Below are positions 24,378 through 32,599 of a stretch of 64,000 nt of DNA, one piece after another. This DNA comes from Phormidium sp. FACHB-1136 (GTDB taxonomy: Bacteria > Cyanobacteriota > Cyanobacteriia > Phormidesmidales > Phormidesmidaceae). The stretch spans positions 1 to 64,000 of the forward strand of contig NZ_JACJRS010000011.1 in the NCBI RefSeq assembly GCF_014697375.1, written 5' to 3'. Both the position numbers and the translations under genes were made by a program. The notes beneath the pieces were generated by a model. The model had not been told where the DNA came from. It did no database searches and saw only the letters and a program-made list of their open reading frames with translations. Numbering within the stretch: the first letter of the stretch is position 1; each line of letters begins with the position of its first letter.

Positions 24378-25796
24378 CTAAGGGATCTTTACCTGAACTA
24401 AGCTCATAGCGCCGCCTTCTGGACTAGATACAACCACCTGGTTAGTTGCAGGGATAAATTCAATTCCCTCTGGCTCAAATCCAGCGGCTTGATCCGATCC
24501 GACCACATCAGGATTCAGGATAACGGTATCGAGTAATTGAATGTTGGTCGGATCAGAGATGTCATGGATGGTCATCGCATCTGAACGCTCAATGGCGACA
24601 AACGCAAGGGTGCGGCCATTGATGACACCCACCGCAACAACCTCTGGCTCTGGGCCTTTACTATTGCATCGTTGGGGTAAGCCTAGTGCGAGGATGCTGT
24701 CCTCAATGGAATTACCACTATCACCCAGTAACTCTCCGGTATTGGCATCAAAGACACTGATGCTTCGAGATCCATGGGGACTGATCTCCACGCCTTCATA
24801 AGACTGGCTGTTCACGCTAGTCAGGTTATCCTCGTCGGCAGTGACAAAGAAACGCCCATCTGGAGTGATCGCAATACCATCTGGCTCACGGGCCGAGGTA
24901 AATTCTTGCCTTAGGGACAGGTCATAGAGACTAGAACGACAGTTCCCTGTGCCTACTCTATCTTGGGTGAGTCCCAACCCTGTCCGAAGGCCCAGATCAA
25001 ACGTTTGCACTGCAAACAGGTCGGGCGTTAGGGTGCGAGGCAGTGGCGATGGAATGTCAATACGAGCCACCGCATTGTTCTCTTGAAGGGTCGCTACGAC
25101 GAAAGAGCTATCTTCTGCAACCCGAACGGTCTCAGGCTGTGGATCATGGGGAAAGAAAGGGATGTTCTCAGCCGGAATCGGTATCTCTACCTGACTCATC
25201 CGATGGGCACCATGGCGAAGGTCAATCATCGAAATCGTACCAGGACGATTCTCAGGATTTAGTAGGTCTTCCTCGTTTTCTTCGTCTTCATTGGCGACGA
25301 CGGCAAATTGTCCATTCGGAGCAATGGCTACGGAGTCTGGGCCACGACCTACGGTGACTTGGCCAAGGGGGGCAAGGGTTGGTAGGGCAAGCGCTACAAC
25401 CTTCCCTGGAACCTCAGAAAACGTCGCAGAATTGGCCTCATCGACATCTCTCACCCCGACAAGGGCAAAATCACCGTCTGGGCTAATGGCGACCCCCGTT
25501 AGTTCAGCCGCCGTAGAACCTGTGGGTAGAAACGCCTCCGTTAAAACCCAGGTGCCTTTGACCGTTAGTTTATCCTCTCCAATGGACACCAGCGTAACGG
25601 TCTCTCCGCCAACGACCAGGGCGTGCTGACCATCGTTCGAGACAGCCAGCATCTCTGCTCCGGCTAAACCCGTTAGGGTAAACAATACTTCTCCCCTTAT
25701 AGGGGCGTTCTCTGCGCTCACCCTAGGTACTCCGATCCCAAAGGGAAGACCAACCAACGCCAAGATGAACAATGCTTTAGGGTTAATCGGCTGCAT
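24378..25796 (-). CDS. Secreted beta-propeller protein
   Basis: About 472 residues from MQPINPKALF, with a signal peptide (ALFILALVGLPFGIGVPRVSAEN). GAGG lies five bases before this ATG; upstream in-frame ATGs would place extra polar residues before the signal. Repeats of about 45-60 residues with VAISPDGDFALVG, VAIAPNGQFAVVAN, IAITPDGRFFVTAD and IEFIPATNQVVVS mark a WD/YVTN/LVIVD-type beta-propeller, as found in secreted surface or binding proteins. The ligand is unknown. It is flanked by a duplicated terminator block. Confidence 0.7.
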   Translation of the reverse strand: MQPINPKALFILALVGLPFGIGVPRVSAENAPIRGEVLFTLTGLAGAEMLAVSNDGQHALVVGGETVTLVSIGEDKLTVKGTWVLTEAFLPTGSTAAELTGVAISPDGDFALVGVRDVDEANSATFSEVPGKVVALALPTLAPLGQVTVGRGPDSVAIAPNGQFAVVANEDEENEEDLLNPENRPGTISMIDLRHGAHRMSQVEIPIPAENIPFFPHDPQPETVRVAEDSSFVVATLQENNAVARIDIPSPLPRTLTPDLFAVQTFDLGLRTGLGLTQDRVGTGNCRSSLYDLSLRQEFTSAREPDGIAITPDGRFFVTADEDNLTSVNSQSYEGVEISPHGSRSISVFDANTGELLGDSGNSIEDSILALGLPQRCNSKGPEPEVVAVGVINGRTLAFVAIERSDAMTIHDISDPTNIQLLDTVILNPDVVGSDQAAGFEPEGIEFIPATNQVVVSSPEGGAMSLVQVKIP

Positions 25797-26170
25797 GAAC
25801 CTCAATGCTGACATCAAAAGGCATTTCAGGTTACGGGAATTCTGCTCCATTGCGGTGACTGATATTCATTAAGGACATAGAGTTAACCATACCGGATGCA
25901 ATGATTAAGCACATTAAGAAGTAAATAAGTAAAGATTAAGGCTGGCCAAAATTTCAAAAGCCGAAAGATTGATCCCTCAGTTTTTATACTCTATCACCGA
26001 AATAATTGCTGATCTTTATAAACCTAAATCGCTTTGCTATTGAAACCCTTTTCAAATAAGTTTTTCAGCTCTTAATAGAAGGAATACATAGAGAAATAAC
26101 TAGCCTAAATAATAGGAATATCATCATTAGGCGACATCAAAATCAGACTTCATCGTGTCTATATTCCTCA
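25797..26170. other. A+T-rich intergenic region
   Basis: Strikingly A+T-rich compared with the surroundings; presumably contains the promoter of the beta-propeller gene. No gene or repeat recognised. Confidence 0.5.
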
Positions 26171-26545
26171 TTATGACAGCCATAGAATAAGCTTCTTCAT
26201 ACCAAAACAAAGCCCCTGGTCAATGGCAAACCAAGGGCTAGCGATTTCAAGGGTGCATCTGCGGCCACTAGAGATAGGATGCCCAGAATCACCGGGTAGA
26301 TCACCATCTAAGTCATTTGGCTGATGAGTGGGCTGTTCTATAGGACTGACCCGTTGGATCGGCCCGTCTAAGTCTAATGTCGGGCACGGCGCAGCGGCCC
26401 GCCCTGGCGGTACACCACAGACCGTAGGCCGGGGTCTTTGCCACCCACCGATAACCCCAGTGGGGGCGATGTGTGCCGCTTGCGTCCCACGAGCCAGAGA
26501 CAAGCCCGACACAGAACAGCCCACCACCACCAGGAAGCTGGCCAC
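26171..26545 (-). CDS. Possible small secreted protein (doubtful)
   Basis: The N-terminal part FLVVVGCSVSGLSLARGTQAAHIAPTG resembles a signal peptide or lipobox. The frame then runs through dispersed repeat B and a terminator copy (26193-26240), so its C-terminus is unlikely to be functional. It may be a decayed gene. Confidence 0.25.
   Translation of the reverse strand: MASFLVVVGCSVSGLSLARGTQAAHIAPTGVIGGWQRPRPTVCGVPPGRAAAPCPTLDLDGPIQRVSPIEQPTHQPNDLDGDLPGDSGHPISSGRRCTLEIASPWFAIDQGLCFGMKKLILWLS
26193..26240 (-). terminator. Terminator-like repeat copy 2
   Basis: AGCCCTTGGT / ACCAGGGGCT stem followed on the minus strand by TTGTTTTGG; near-duplicate of 24271-24318. Confidence 0.6.
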
Positions 26546-26566
26546 GGAGGGCGCGGAGGGGGCAGG

Positions 26567-26785
26567 CTAGGCCACGGTGTCCAGGATGCCTTGCAGAGAG
26601 CAGGTGCAGACCTCAGATAGGGTTGATAGCCTGACCCCTCGGCGGGGTGTGGGGTTGGGGTCTTGGAGGATAACTTGGCGTAGGGTAAGGGCGGCGCGGT
26701 TCGGGGCGCGGCCCGTGTTGCCTCCAGGGAGAAGCCACCGCTCATTAGATTCCACAGACCTGCTGCCCCCAGTTGATAAGCCCAT
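26567..26785 (-). CDS. Possible small protein overlapping the 26745 gene (doubtful)
   Basis: A 72-residue frame ending RQVILQDPNPTPRRGVRLSTLS... with gene-like composition. It starts inside the preceding gene and has no strong ribosome site. Not recognised. Confidence 0.25.
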   Translation of the reverse strand: MGLSTGGSRSVESNERWLLPGGNTGRAPNRAALTLRQVILQDPNPTPRRGVRLSTLSEVCTCSLQGILDTVA

Positions 26786-27338
26786 GGCCTTGTCTAATCC
26801 ATTCTTCAACGTTAAGACAGGAAAAGACAATGGGGCCATTACTTGACCACCCGATTCGGTCTGAATGTCCTGTTTGATAAATGCTGAAGTCAACGATACC
26901 GACTTCATCACAGGCTCCCAAAATACTGGTTGCGATACTTCTCATCAGCACAGGAGAGTTAAACATATTATCAACCCCTGTTCCTTGCATAACAATCACG
27001 AAGAGGATCGTTTTGCCTGCGGGTGGATTGCGATATTCCTCTAGCCCCCAAATCTTGATATCAGCAACCTCAATATTTTCAAGGATATTAACTCGGAAAA
27101 TTGTTTCAGTAATGGCATTTTCGCAAGCATCAGACTCATCATCAGCCAAAACGGTACCCATGGACTCTAAACCTGTAATTCCGTTGCTTACATGAGAATT
27201 TGAAGATAAAGAGACTGCATGACTTTCAGTCAGATTATTCAGACGAGATAAGTCTGAAGCAAAACTAATGAAATTGAAGTTAACCAAGACTAAAGATAAG
27301 AGGAATGTGCAGCTTCCTAGAGGAAATAGCTTAAGCAT
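26745..27338 (-). CDS. Secreted hypothetical protein, 197 aa
   Basis: Signal peptide LFPLGSCTFLLSLVLVNF at residues 4-21, then an extracytoplasmic domain with three cysteines after residue 70 (CEN, GACDE, FSCLN) and a C-terminal VCGI. A+T-richer codon use than the neighbours. No family recognised. Confidence 0.6.
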   Translation of the reverse strand: MLKLFPLGSCTFLLSLVLVNFNFISFASDLSRLNNLTESHAVSLSSNSHVSNGITGLESMGTVLADDESDACENAITETIFRVNILENIEVADIKIWGLEEYRNPPAGKTILFVIVMQGTGVDNMFNSPVLMRSIATSILGACDEVGIVDFSIYQTGHSDRIGWSSNGPIVFSCLNVEEWIRQGHGLINWGQQVCGI

Positions 27339-27493
27339 TGGAATTACACTTCAAAACATTACACTTAGAAGCAAGCCTACATTAATTAATACATTTTATC
27401 TTCAGTGCATTTACTTAGTGTCTTATGGCTGGATATCGACTTAGAACATTGTTTTCGCTCCCCGAGAGCATGAAAGCTCATCAACCAACGCAC

Positions 27494-27514
27494 AAAAAAA
27501 GGGGCCGAAGCCCC
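27494..27514 (-). terminator. Strong terminator with UUCG loop
   Basis: Minus strand GGGGC-TTCG-GCCCC followed by seven T, eight bases after the stop of the 27522 gene. It supports leftward transcription of that gene and argues against longer frames through this point. Confidence 0.9.
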
Positions 27515-27521
27515 AGAGAAA

Positions 27522-27824
27522 CTAAGCCACGAGCCGACAGCGAACCCGGCCACCACGAACCCCACCGACCAGAACGACCTGGCCACAAGGAACCGAACAA
27601 GGAACCGACACCGCAAAGCGCCCCGGCCCCGAAGACACCGAGCGCACCAGCACAAAGTAGCCCACGACAGAAGCCCAACGAGCCGCAAAGCCCGAAGGCA
27701 ACTCAGCGAACCACACCTCAGCCACGAAACCTGTGAACGAGCGTTCCGACTCCCTCCAGGCGCACTCAACCGCACCGAACTCAGCCGCCAAACCCTGAAC
27801 GAACTCAAACGGAACATGAAGCAT
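27522..27824 (-). CDS. Hypothetical protein, adenine-depleted gene
   Basis: 100 residues from MLHVPFEFVQGL; an in-frame TTG lies 18 bases earlier. Hydrophobic C-terminus (VVGYFVLVRSVSSGPG ... VVLVGGVRGGRV). The coding strand is adenine-poor (16 T in 300 bases on the other strand, 27541-27840), like the SLOG gene. The terminator at 27494 supports it as real. No family recognised. Confidence 0.5.
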   Translation of the reverse strand: MLHVPFEFVQGLAAEFGAVECAWRESERSFTGFVAEVWFAELPSGFAARWASVVGYFVLVRSVSSGPGRFAVSVPCSVPCGQVVLVGGVRGGRVRCRLVA

Positions 27825-27848
27825 GACAAAAACCAAACGCAACAGGCT

Positions 27849-27947
27849 TTAATCACGCGCTCCAGAAGGAAAGTTACTCCCAAGAGTAGGCGCAAGGGCA
27901 AGGCAGACAAAACAAAAATCGGCGAAGCACCTTATCTGCCGCAGCAT
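27849..27947 (-). CDS. Very small ORF upstream of the adenine-depleted gene
   Basis: Thirty-two residues, MLRQIRCFADFCFVCLALAP then TLGSNFPSGARD. The tail LAPTLG-x-x-FP-x-G matches the end of the 23178 frame, and the underlying DNA shares AGTAGGCGCAAGG (27885-27897 and 23220-23232). It could be a leader peptide or a remnant. Confidence 0.3.
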   Translation of the reverse strand: MLRQIRCFADFCFVCLALAPTLGSNFPSGARD

Positions 27948-28076
27948 GGCCCCGACCCTTGCGCCGATCCTCAGCGCGTATCATAGAAAAGCCTGCGTTG
28001 GTTGGCTTACAGAGTAGTTCGCCTCCACAGGGAAGCTCTACACCGAATTATCAACCGACACCAATCACGATGACTT

Positions 28077-28184
28077 CTAGAAGTTATCAAACAAGCCAAA
28101 TTCAAGTACATTCCGAACAGAATCACCAAAGTCTGCACCCTCACGAATACCTTGTAAGGTTTCATAGATAGCTTTATCGGGCAT
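28077..28184 (-). pseudogene. C-terminal fragment of an unknown protein
   Basis: Thirty-five residues (MPDKAIYETLQGIREGADF and on to FGLFDNF) with gene-like composition. The frame is open a further ten codons upstream, then blocked by a stop. It lies after the UPF0175 gene, where a toxin partner would be expected, but I cannot match it to one. Confidence 0.3.
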
Positions 28185-28260
28185 ATCGTAGGTAACGACC
28201 TGAAAGCCTACACATCAAGGAAATTGAGAAACCGACCCAGGCTCCGACAAGGAACCGCTT

Positions 28261-28521
28261 TCAACCCAAAGCCTCCAGGGTCGCAAGATCGTCCTCTAGT
28301 TCTTCCTCGTCATAGCTGCGTTCAATCCCTTCCTGACTCAGCAGTTCATGGAACTCCCACTTGCTGAGAGCCGCCAATTCACGGGCTTTGCCAAAGGATA
28401 GTAGACCTTTTTGGTAAAGGCGAATCGCAAGTTCTCGCTGAAGCCGAGGCAGGCGCTCATCCTCAGGCAAACGTAAGGCTTCGGCTAGGTCGCTGGAAAT
28501 TTCTAAGGTGAGCTTACTCAT
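28261..28521 (-). CDS. UPF0175 family protein (antitoxin-like)
   Basis: 86 residues from MSKLTLEISSDL. The block LAIRLYQKGLLSFGKARELAALSKWEFHELLSQEGI is the UPF0175 signature. Members usually sit beside a DUF3368/PIN-type toxin and act as antitoxin. No complete partner is visible here, so it looks orphaned; the fragment at 28077 is the only neighbour. Confidence 0.8.
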   Translation of the reverse strand: MSKLTLEISSDLAEALRLPEDERLPRLQRELAIRLYQKGLLSFGKARELAALSKWEFHELLSQEGIERSYDEEELEDDLATLEALG

Positions 28522-28578
28522 TGGGGTAGGGGATGGAGACAACTTTGATATTCCAAGGTGATTTACTTCTTAGTTTTC

Positions 28579-28947
28579 CTACACCGAATCATCCACCCAG
28601 CCGCAATACTCACAGTCCCAATGCACACGGGGCGGCTCGGTCTGACGCAAGGGCATCTCACAATTAGAGCATCGTCCCGTAAACAGGGGGTGGCTATCCA
28701 GCAGGTCTAGCCGCTGCTCTAGGGTCATCTGCTGCACTGGCTCCAGCACCAGGTCATCCCCGTAGTAGCTGGCCCCCTCCGGTTGCCACTGTTCCCCATA
28801 CCAGGCCACGGCCTCATCATCGGGAATGGTCAGGTCAAGCTCAAAGTCTGGGCAAATGTCCCCCTCTACCCCGGCAGGATGTAGCGTACAGACCAGGTGC
28901 GGGCTGCGGGAATAGAACTTACAGCGATTACAGCAATCCAGCTTCAT
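28579..28947 (-). CDS. Cysteine-rich zinc-ribbon-like protein
   Basis: 122 residues. CCNRCKFYSRSPHLVCTLHP and CPDFE at the N-terminus and CSNCEMPLRQ...CEYCGW at the C-terminus form probable zinc sites. Start at ATG 28947, which overlaps the upstream stop (ATGA). Conserved in cyanobacteria to my recollection; role unknown. Confidence 0.6.
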   Translation of the reverse strand: MKLDCCNRCKFYSRSPHLVCTLHPAGVEGDICPDFELDLTIPDDEAVAWYGEQWQPEGASYYGDDLVLEPVQQMTLEQRLDLLDSHPLFTGRCSNCEMPLRQTEPPRVHWDCEYCGWVDDSV

Positions 28948-29159
28948 TGTCCACACGCCTCAACGCCATAGGACTCAGTAACCGTGCCATCGGGGGCCAT
29001 CGTGGCACACCAGACCCCACCAGCCCGCCACAGTCGGTAATGGTGTCCACCCGCATGAAGCGCTGTCGTCAGCAGCAGCAGGGCCACCCCGCCAGCCGCG
29101 ACCGCTCCCACCACTCGCAGGGGTCTGATGGTCGTTAGGGTAATTGGAACGTCTTTCAT
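28944..29159 (-). CDS. Small membrane protein, 71 aa
   Basis: One membrane segment (VVGAVAAGGVALLLLTTALHA) and a short C-terminal domain. Start chosen at MKDVPITLTT. Coupled by ATGA to the zinc-ribbon gene. Confidence 0.5.
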   Translation of the reverse strand: MKDVPITLTTIRPLRVVGAVAAGGVALLLLTTALHAGGHHYRLWRAGGVWCATMAPDGTVTESYGVEACGQ

Positions 29160-29329
29160 ATTGCACCCAGATTCATTGAGCCTAGAATGCCCAAAGGCAG
29201 CATCGAACATCATCCCCACGCCAATAAAAAACCCTCGGCAGTGCCAAGGGTAGTTATCTCGCAAGGTGTTGAGTTTATGATTCCCTGGGAATCGCCCCTA
29301 GACCCATACCTCCGCCATTCGGCCTAGGG

Positions 29330-29578
29330 CTACGCAACGGCAACCTGTTCCTCATCCGTTTCAGGCCGTAGCCGTAGAAAGCCCTTCTCCGCCAGGTGCT
29401 TGATACGGGAAATCAGGGGCCGATGATCCCTTAGCCCTAGAGCCTCCAGTAGGTCAGCCAAGGGTACATCGCCGCCCTCCGCCATCTTGGCCCTGAGCAA
29501 GTCATAGGTTTCTAGCTGAAGTGGGGTAGCCACAGCCCGATCCACATTGTCGAGAAATTCGATAATCATGCTAATCAT
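29330..29578 (-). CDS. Small winged-helix-like protein, 82 aa
   Basis: TPLQLETYDLLRAKMAEGGDV and RDHRPLISRIKHLAEKGFLRL look like a winged helix similar to the LexA N-terminal domain. Overlaps the upstream gene by eight bases. A regulator role is an inference. Confidence 0.5.
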   Translation of the reverse strand: MISMIIEFLDNVDRAVATPLQLETYDLLRAKMAEGGDVPLADLLEALGLRDHRPLISRIKHLAEKGFLRLRPETDEEQVAVA

Positions 29579-29804
29579 GGTTCCTAATCTCCACTCCTGC
29601 TGATCTTAGCGTACTCCAGTACTCATCAACCTCGTCAGCGGTAGATGCCTTGAGGTCAGTTTGAGGTTCTTCCTCACGGTAGTCCTTCTCAAAGTCTCCC
29701 CAGTCCTCAAAGGTGCCCTCTGGGGTAACGCCCTCCTTCATGTTGCAGTCCATCTCATGCCGGGTATCGGCATCCATGTCATTGCCATCAAACTTTCGAC
29801 CCAT
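29571..29804 (-). CDS. Hypothetical acidic protein, 77 aa
   Basis: Start chosen at MGRKFDGND because AGGAG lies nine bases before it; the frame is also open from a GTG overlapping the previous stop (29900). Highly acidic (EDWGDFEKDYREEEPQ). Not recognised. Confidence 0.5.
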   Translation of the reverse strand: MGRKFDGNDMDADTRHEMDCNMKEGVTPEGTFEDWGDFEKDYREEEPQTDLKASTADEVDEYWSTLRSAGVEIRNHD

Positions 29805-29896
29805 GGGATACATCTCCTGAATACAGCGTGAACTCGTTACGGATTCGTTGAAGCAGCAGGGTTGAGGTGGCCCCCGACTCCAAGGACACCACCCAG

Positions 29897-30550
29897 TCAC
29901 GATTCGCCTGTGCCCTGCATCCGCTGATGCCGTAGGGCGTTGTAGGCTCCTAGTTCCGCCTGGGTTTCCACCTTGAAGCGCTTCACTCCTCGCATGGCTC
30001 CCTTGGTCTTGAACATCTGAAGCTCCGCCTCAGAGAAGTCATCCTCGGCGGCGTTCAACTGCTCCACAAAGGCTTGGATGTCCGCCATCTCCCGCTGGTA
30101 GGTGGTCTGTAGGGCGTTGCCTTGGGTCTGGATCAGAGCTAGGGCGTTGCTCACCTCCTCCGGCATCAACTCGCCATCAATCACCCCCGCCGAACTCCAT
30201 TCATGGGAATAGCGGCGTTTGGCATCCTCCACCCACGCCTTCGAGTCCATGTCCTCGCGCTTCACCCGCTGGGCAAAGTCGTCAAACAACTCGGCGGCTA
30301 GGGCGGTATAGCGATGGTCATTCTTCAGCAATGGCTCTGGGGCCACCCGTCGCAACCACTCAAACCAACGGGTTCTGATGGTGACTTCCTTTACCCCAAT
30401 GTCGGGATAGCGACTAGCAATGTCCTTGGGGGTGTAGGTGTGCGCCCCCGTGCGTTCTGGTGTGCGGTTACTGTGCGGGGGGCTGTGCGGCTGCACATCG
30501 GGGGTTACAGTCTCAACGTGCAATGGTGCGTACTGTGATCCGTTTTCCAT
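29897..30550 (-). CDS. Hypothetical island protein with N-terminal HTH-like part
   Basis: 217 residues. TPKDIASRYPDIGVKEVTIRTRWFEWLRR resembles a helix-turn-helix; the rest is helical with acidic patches. The DNA for its first 40 residues lies within a cluster of direct GTGCG repeats (30436-30722), so a role in binding its own upstream repeats, as for an iteron-binding replication or partition protein, is possible but unproven. Confidence 0.5.
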   Translation of the reverse strand: MENGSQYAPLHVETVTPDVQPHSPPHSNRTPERTGAHTYTPKDIASRYPDIGVKEVTIRTRWFEWLRRVAPEPLLKNDHRYTALAAELFDDFAQRVKREDMDSKAWVEDAKRRYSHEWSSAGVIDGELMPEEVSNALALIQTQGNALQTTYQREMADIQAFVEQLNAAEDDFSEAELQMFKTKGAMRGVKRFKVETQAELGAYNALRHQRMQGTGES

Positions 30551-30722
30551 CGGTGCTTCCTTCTAGGAGAACTCGTCAAACCCCCTGTCAATCGGGGTTT
30601 TGAGCCTGTGCGCCGCCTGTATCACCGCTGCACTGCTGCTGTACTAGGGTTGTGCGTTAGGTGTGCTGTCCTTGTGCGCCAACCGTGCGCTAACTGTGCG
30701 GACGGGTGTATCAGGTGTGCGC
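30436..30722. repeat. Cluster of about twelve direct GTGCG repeats
   Basis: At least twelve GTGCG words in the same orientation, most as TGTGCG, in about 290 bases covering the start of the 29897 gene and its upstream region. Irregular spacing of 10-40 bases. Possible iterons or centromere. Confidence 0.55.
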
Positions 30723-30754
30723 TTACTCCCCTGTTCGATAGCACGGGTGTACTC

Positions 30755-30810
30755 AAAGGTAAAGTACTTTAAGGTAAGGTACATTACCCTACGGTACTTT
30801 CAAGGATTTA
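30755..30810. promoter_or_regulatory. Operator-like palindromes before the RHH gene
   Basis: Perfect palindrome AAAGTACTTT (30761-30770) followed by GGTAAGGTACATTACC and GGTACTTT, immediately upstream of the ribbon-helix-helix gene; typical of autoregulation. Confidence 0.5.
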
Positions 30811-30815
30811 GGATT

Positions 30816-30998
30816 ATGGCTATCCCCAGAACATCTCCCATGGCCACCACAAAAGAAGTTCTCTCGGTTTACCTCGACTCGGATCTGAAGGAAGACCTAG
30901 CCGCTATGGCTAAGGCAGAGGAACGGTCAATGGCCTACATTGCGGCCAAAGCGATTGAGAAGGCCGTCCAGGAATGGAAAGCCAGCCAGCCAAAATAA
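30816..30998 (+). CDS. Ribbon-helix-helix regulator, 60 aa
   Basis: From MAIPRTSPMATTKEV; the beta strand EVLSVYLDSDLKEDL and helices ending AMAKAEERSMAYIAAKAIEKAV make a CopG/RHH fold. No toxin gene follows. Upstream palindromes suggest autoregulation. The first codons contain a copy of dispersed repeat A (30822-30832). Confidence 0.75.
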   Translation: MAIPRTSPMATTKEVLSVYLDSDLKEDLAAMAKAEERSMAYIAAKAIEKAVQEWKASQPK

Positions 30999-30999
30999 A

Positions 31000-31026
31000 C
31001 CCCCATTGGTAGCCAGTGGGGGTGTT
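31000..31026 (+). terminator. Terminator-like hairpin after the RHH gene
   Basis: ACCCCCATTGG / CCAGTGGGGGT, 11-bp stem with one mismatch; only a weak T-rich tail. Confidence 0.6.
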
Positions 31027-31057
31027 GTGTAGGAAGGGAAGTTTTAGAGGAAAGCCG

Positions 31058-31546
31058 TTATTCCATGGGGGCGTAGAAGGTTCCTTCTACCTCAAAGATG
31101 TCATCCTGATTGAGGCGATCCACCTCGACGATGGTGCGGGGTGGGTAAGGGCCACTGCCCCACAGTTCCTCCTGCACCTTGTTAACCAGGGGCCGATAGC
31201 GGTACATATCCGTCACATAGACCACGATGCGAACGGCATCCTGAAGGCTGGCCCCCTCCGACTCAGCAATCAGTTTCATGTTCATGAAGGCTTGTCGGAT
31301 ACGGGCTTCAGCATCAGGGACAAGGGTATTCGTCGCTGGGTCAATGCCGCGCATTCCCGCCACAAACACATAGTCCCCCGCACGGGTGCCCAAATTCCAA
31401 GTGCCCGTCGGCTGAATGGCTCCCTCCGGGGCTAGGGTTCTGACGCCGTTGGGGGACACCATACCGTGGTCATCCGCCCTGATCTCACCCGCGAACGCCG
31501 CCATCAGACCTAGGGTTGACGCTAGTGCCAAAATCGCCCGATTCAT
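31058..31546 (-). CDS. RidA (YjgF/UK114) family protein with signal peptide
   Basis: About 162 residues from MNRAILALASTLGLMAAFAGE, an export signal, followed by a RidA domain (GDYVFVAGMRGIDPATNTLV, ARIRQAFMNMKLIAESEGASL, VVYVTDMYRYRPLVNKVQEEL, RTIVEVDRLN). Cytosolic RidA deaminates reactive enamines/imines; exported versions are less understood. The arginine of RTIVEVDRL is present. Confidence 0.8.
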   Translation of the reverse strand: MNRAILALASTLGLMAAFAGEIRADDHGMVSPNGVRTLAPEGAIQPTGTWNLGTRAGDYVFVAGMRGIDPATNTLVPDAEARIRQAFMNMKLIAESEGASLQDAVRIVVYVTDMYRYRPLVNKVQEELWGSGPYPPRTIVEVDRLNQDDIFEVEGTFYAPME

Positions 31547-31782
31547 CGCGTTATCTCCATCACACCAGGCAGCACTATAGGCACTACTGAGACACCCCAA
31601 CGTAACCATCATTACGAAATCTACGGTTATCCCCAGAACAGCCCATGAAAAAGCCCTAGGGGAGTTGTCCTAGGGCTAGCGTGGGTGAAGTGTGATGGTA
31701 CAAGCTTACCATGTCGTTCTGGAGTTCACAGTAACGGTCATCGTGGGTAGGGTGGCAAGACAGTCCACTGGACAGACCTGCC

Positions 31783-32343
31783 ATGACAAACCTTACCGTT
31801 GATGAACTGCCCCTCCAAAGCTTGCCAGACCGCTATGGGGTAGCCCGTTCCCAGGTCTTCAACCGCATCAAGGCGCTGGGCATCAAGACGATTAAGCGGG
31901 ACAGGAAAGCCTACGTCAACCAAGCCCAGTTGGCCCAACTTGATCACCTCCATGACCTCATCCAGCAGGATATGACCATCGAGGAGGCAGCGGCTATCGT
32001 CAACCCCAGCACCAGACAGTCCCGCGAGACTCCAGGACAGTACCTCGTCCCGGCAGCGGGAGCCATGGTAGGACAGTCCTACGGGACAGGACAGCTAGAA
32101 CTACTGCAAGCCCTGGTGGCTACCCTCACCCAACAACCACCCTCGCCCCCCATCAACCCCCTGGCCCGATTCGAGCAGCTTCAGGCCATGGCGGATCACG
32201 ATTGGCGACCCAGCACTAGGGAACTGGCTGACATCCTGGGCCTATCCTCTCTCCCTGGCCCCACCTTCGAGCGTTACGGCTTTCGATTCACCAGGGCTGG
32301 AAAGAATGGGGCACAAACCGCTTGGAAAGTGGAGAAGCTGTAG
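31783..32343 (+). CDS. HTH protein carrying dispersed repeat B
   Basis: 186 residues. RYGVARSQVFNRIKALGI is a helix-turn-helix, and the C-terminal 60 residues form a second compact domain (STRELADILGLSSLPG). The linker between them includes MVGQSYGTGQ, encoded by dispersed repeat B at 32071-32089. Probable regulator; the downstream toxin-antitoxin-like genes follow within a few bases. Confidence 0.55.
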   Translation: MTNLTVDELPLQSLPDRYGVARSQVFNRIKALGIKTIKRDRKAYVNQAQLAQLDHLHDLIQQDMTIEEAAAIVNPSTRQSRETPGQYLVPAAGAMVGQSYGTGQLELLQALVATLTQQPPSPPINPLARFEQLQAMADHDWRPSTRELADILGLSSLPGPTFERYGFRFTRAGKNGAQTAWKVEKL

Positions 32344-32345
32344 TG

Positions 32346-32597
32346 ATGGACTATAGGCTGACCCGCCATGCCATTGAAGAATTGAGCGAACGCCGCATTC
32401 CGCTCCAGTTAGTGGAAATGGTCTTAGCCGATCCAGAACAGCAGTTCGAGGAAGATGACCTTATGGTTTACCAAAGCAGATTTGCGGGGACTCAGGGGAA
32501 AACCTATCTCCTGCGGGTCTTTGTCAACATCACGGTTGCCCCCGCTAGGGTTGTTACCGTTTATAAAACCAGCAAACTCAACAAGTACTGGAGATAG
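32346..32597 (+). CDS. DUF4258-like protein (toxin-like)
   Basis: 83 residues from MDYRLTRHAIEELSERRIPL. The HAxEExxxRxI start and the YLLRVFVN ... VVTVYKTSKLNKYW end are typical of DUF4258, distantly related to RelE/BrnT toxins. It overlaps or abuts its neighbours and is followed two bases later by a DUF2283 gene. Confidence 0.75.
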   Translation: MDYRLTRHAIEELSERRIPLQLVEMVLADPEQQFEEDDLMVYQSRFAGTQGKTYLLRVFVNITVAPARVVTVYKTSKLNKYWR

Positions 32598-32599
32598 CC

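Noticed and set aside
27386-27910. A 174-residue leftward frame
   Set aside because: It reads through the strong UUCG-loop terminator at 27494-27514; the shorter frame 27522-27824 ends just before that terminator.
31800-31830. GATGAACTGCC, resembling the missing start of the comM 3' half (DELP)
   Set aside because: It lies inside an HTH gene (LTVDELPLQS) and nothing downstream resembles ComM.
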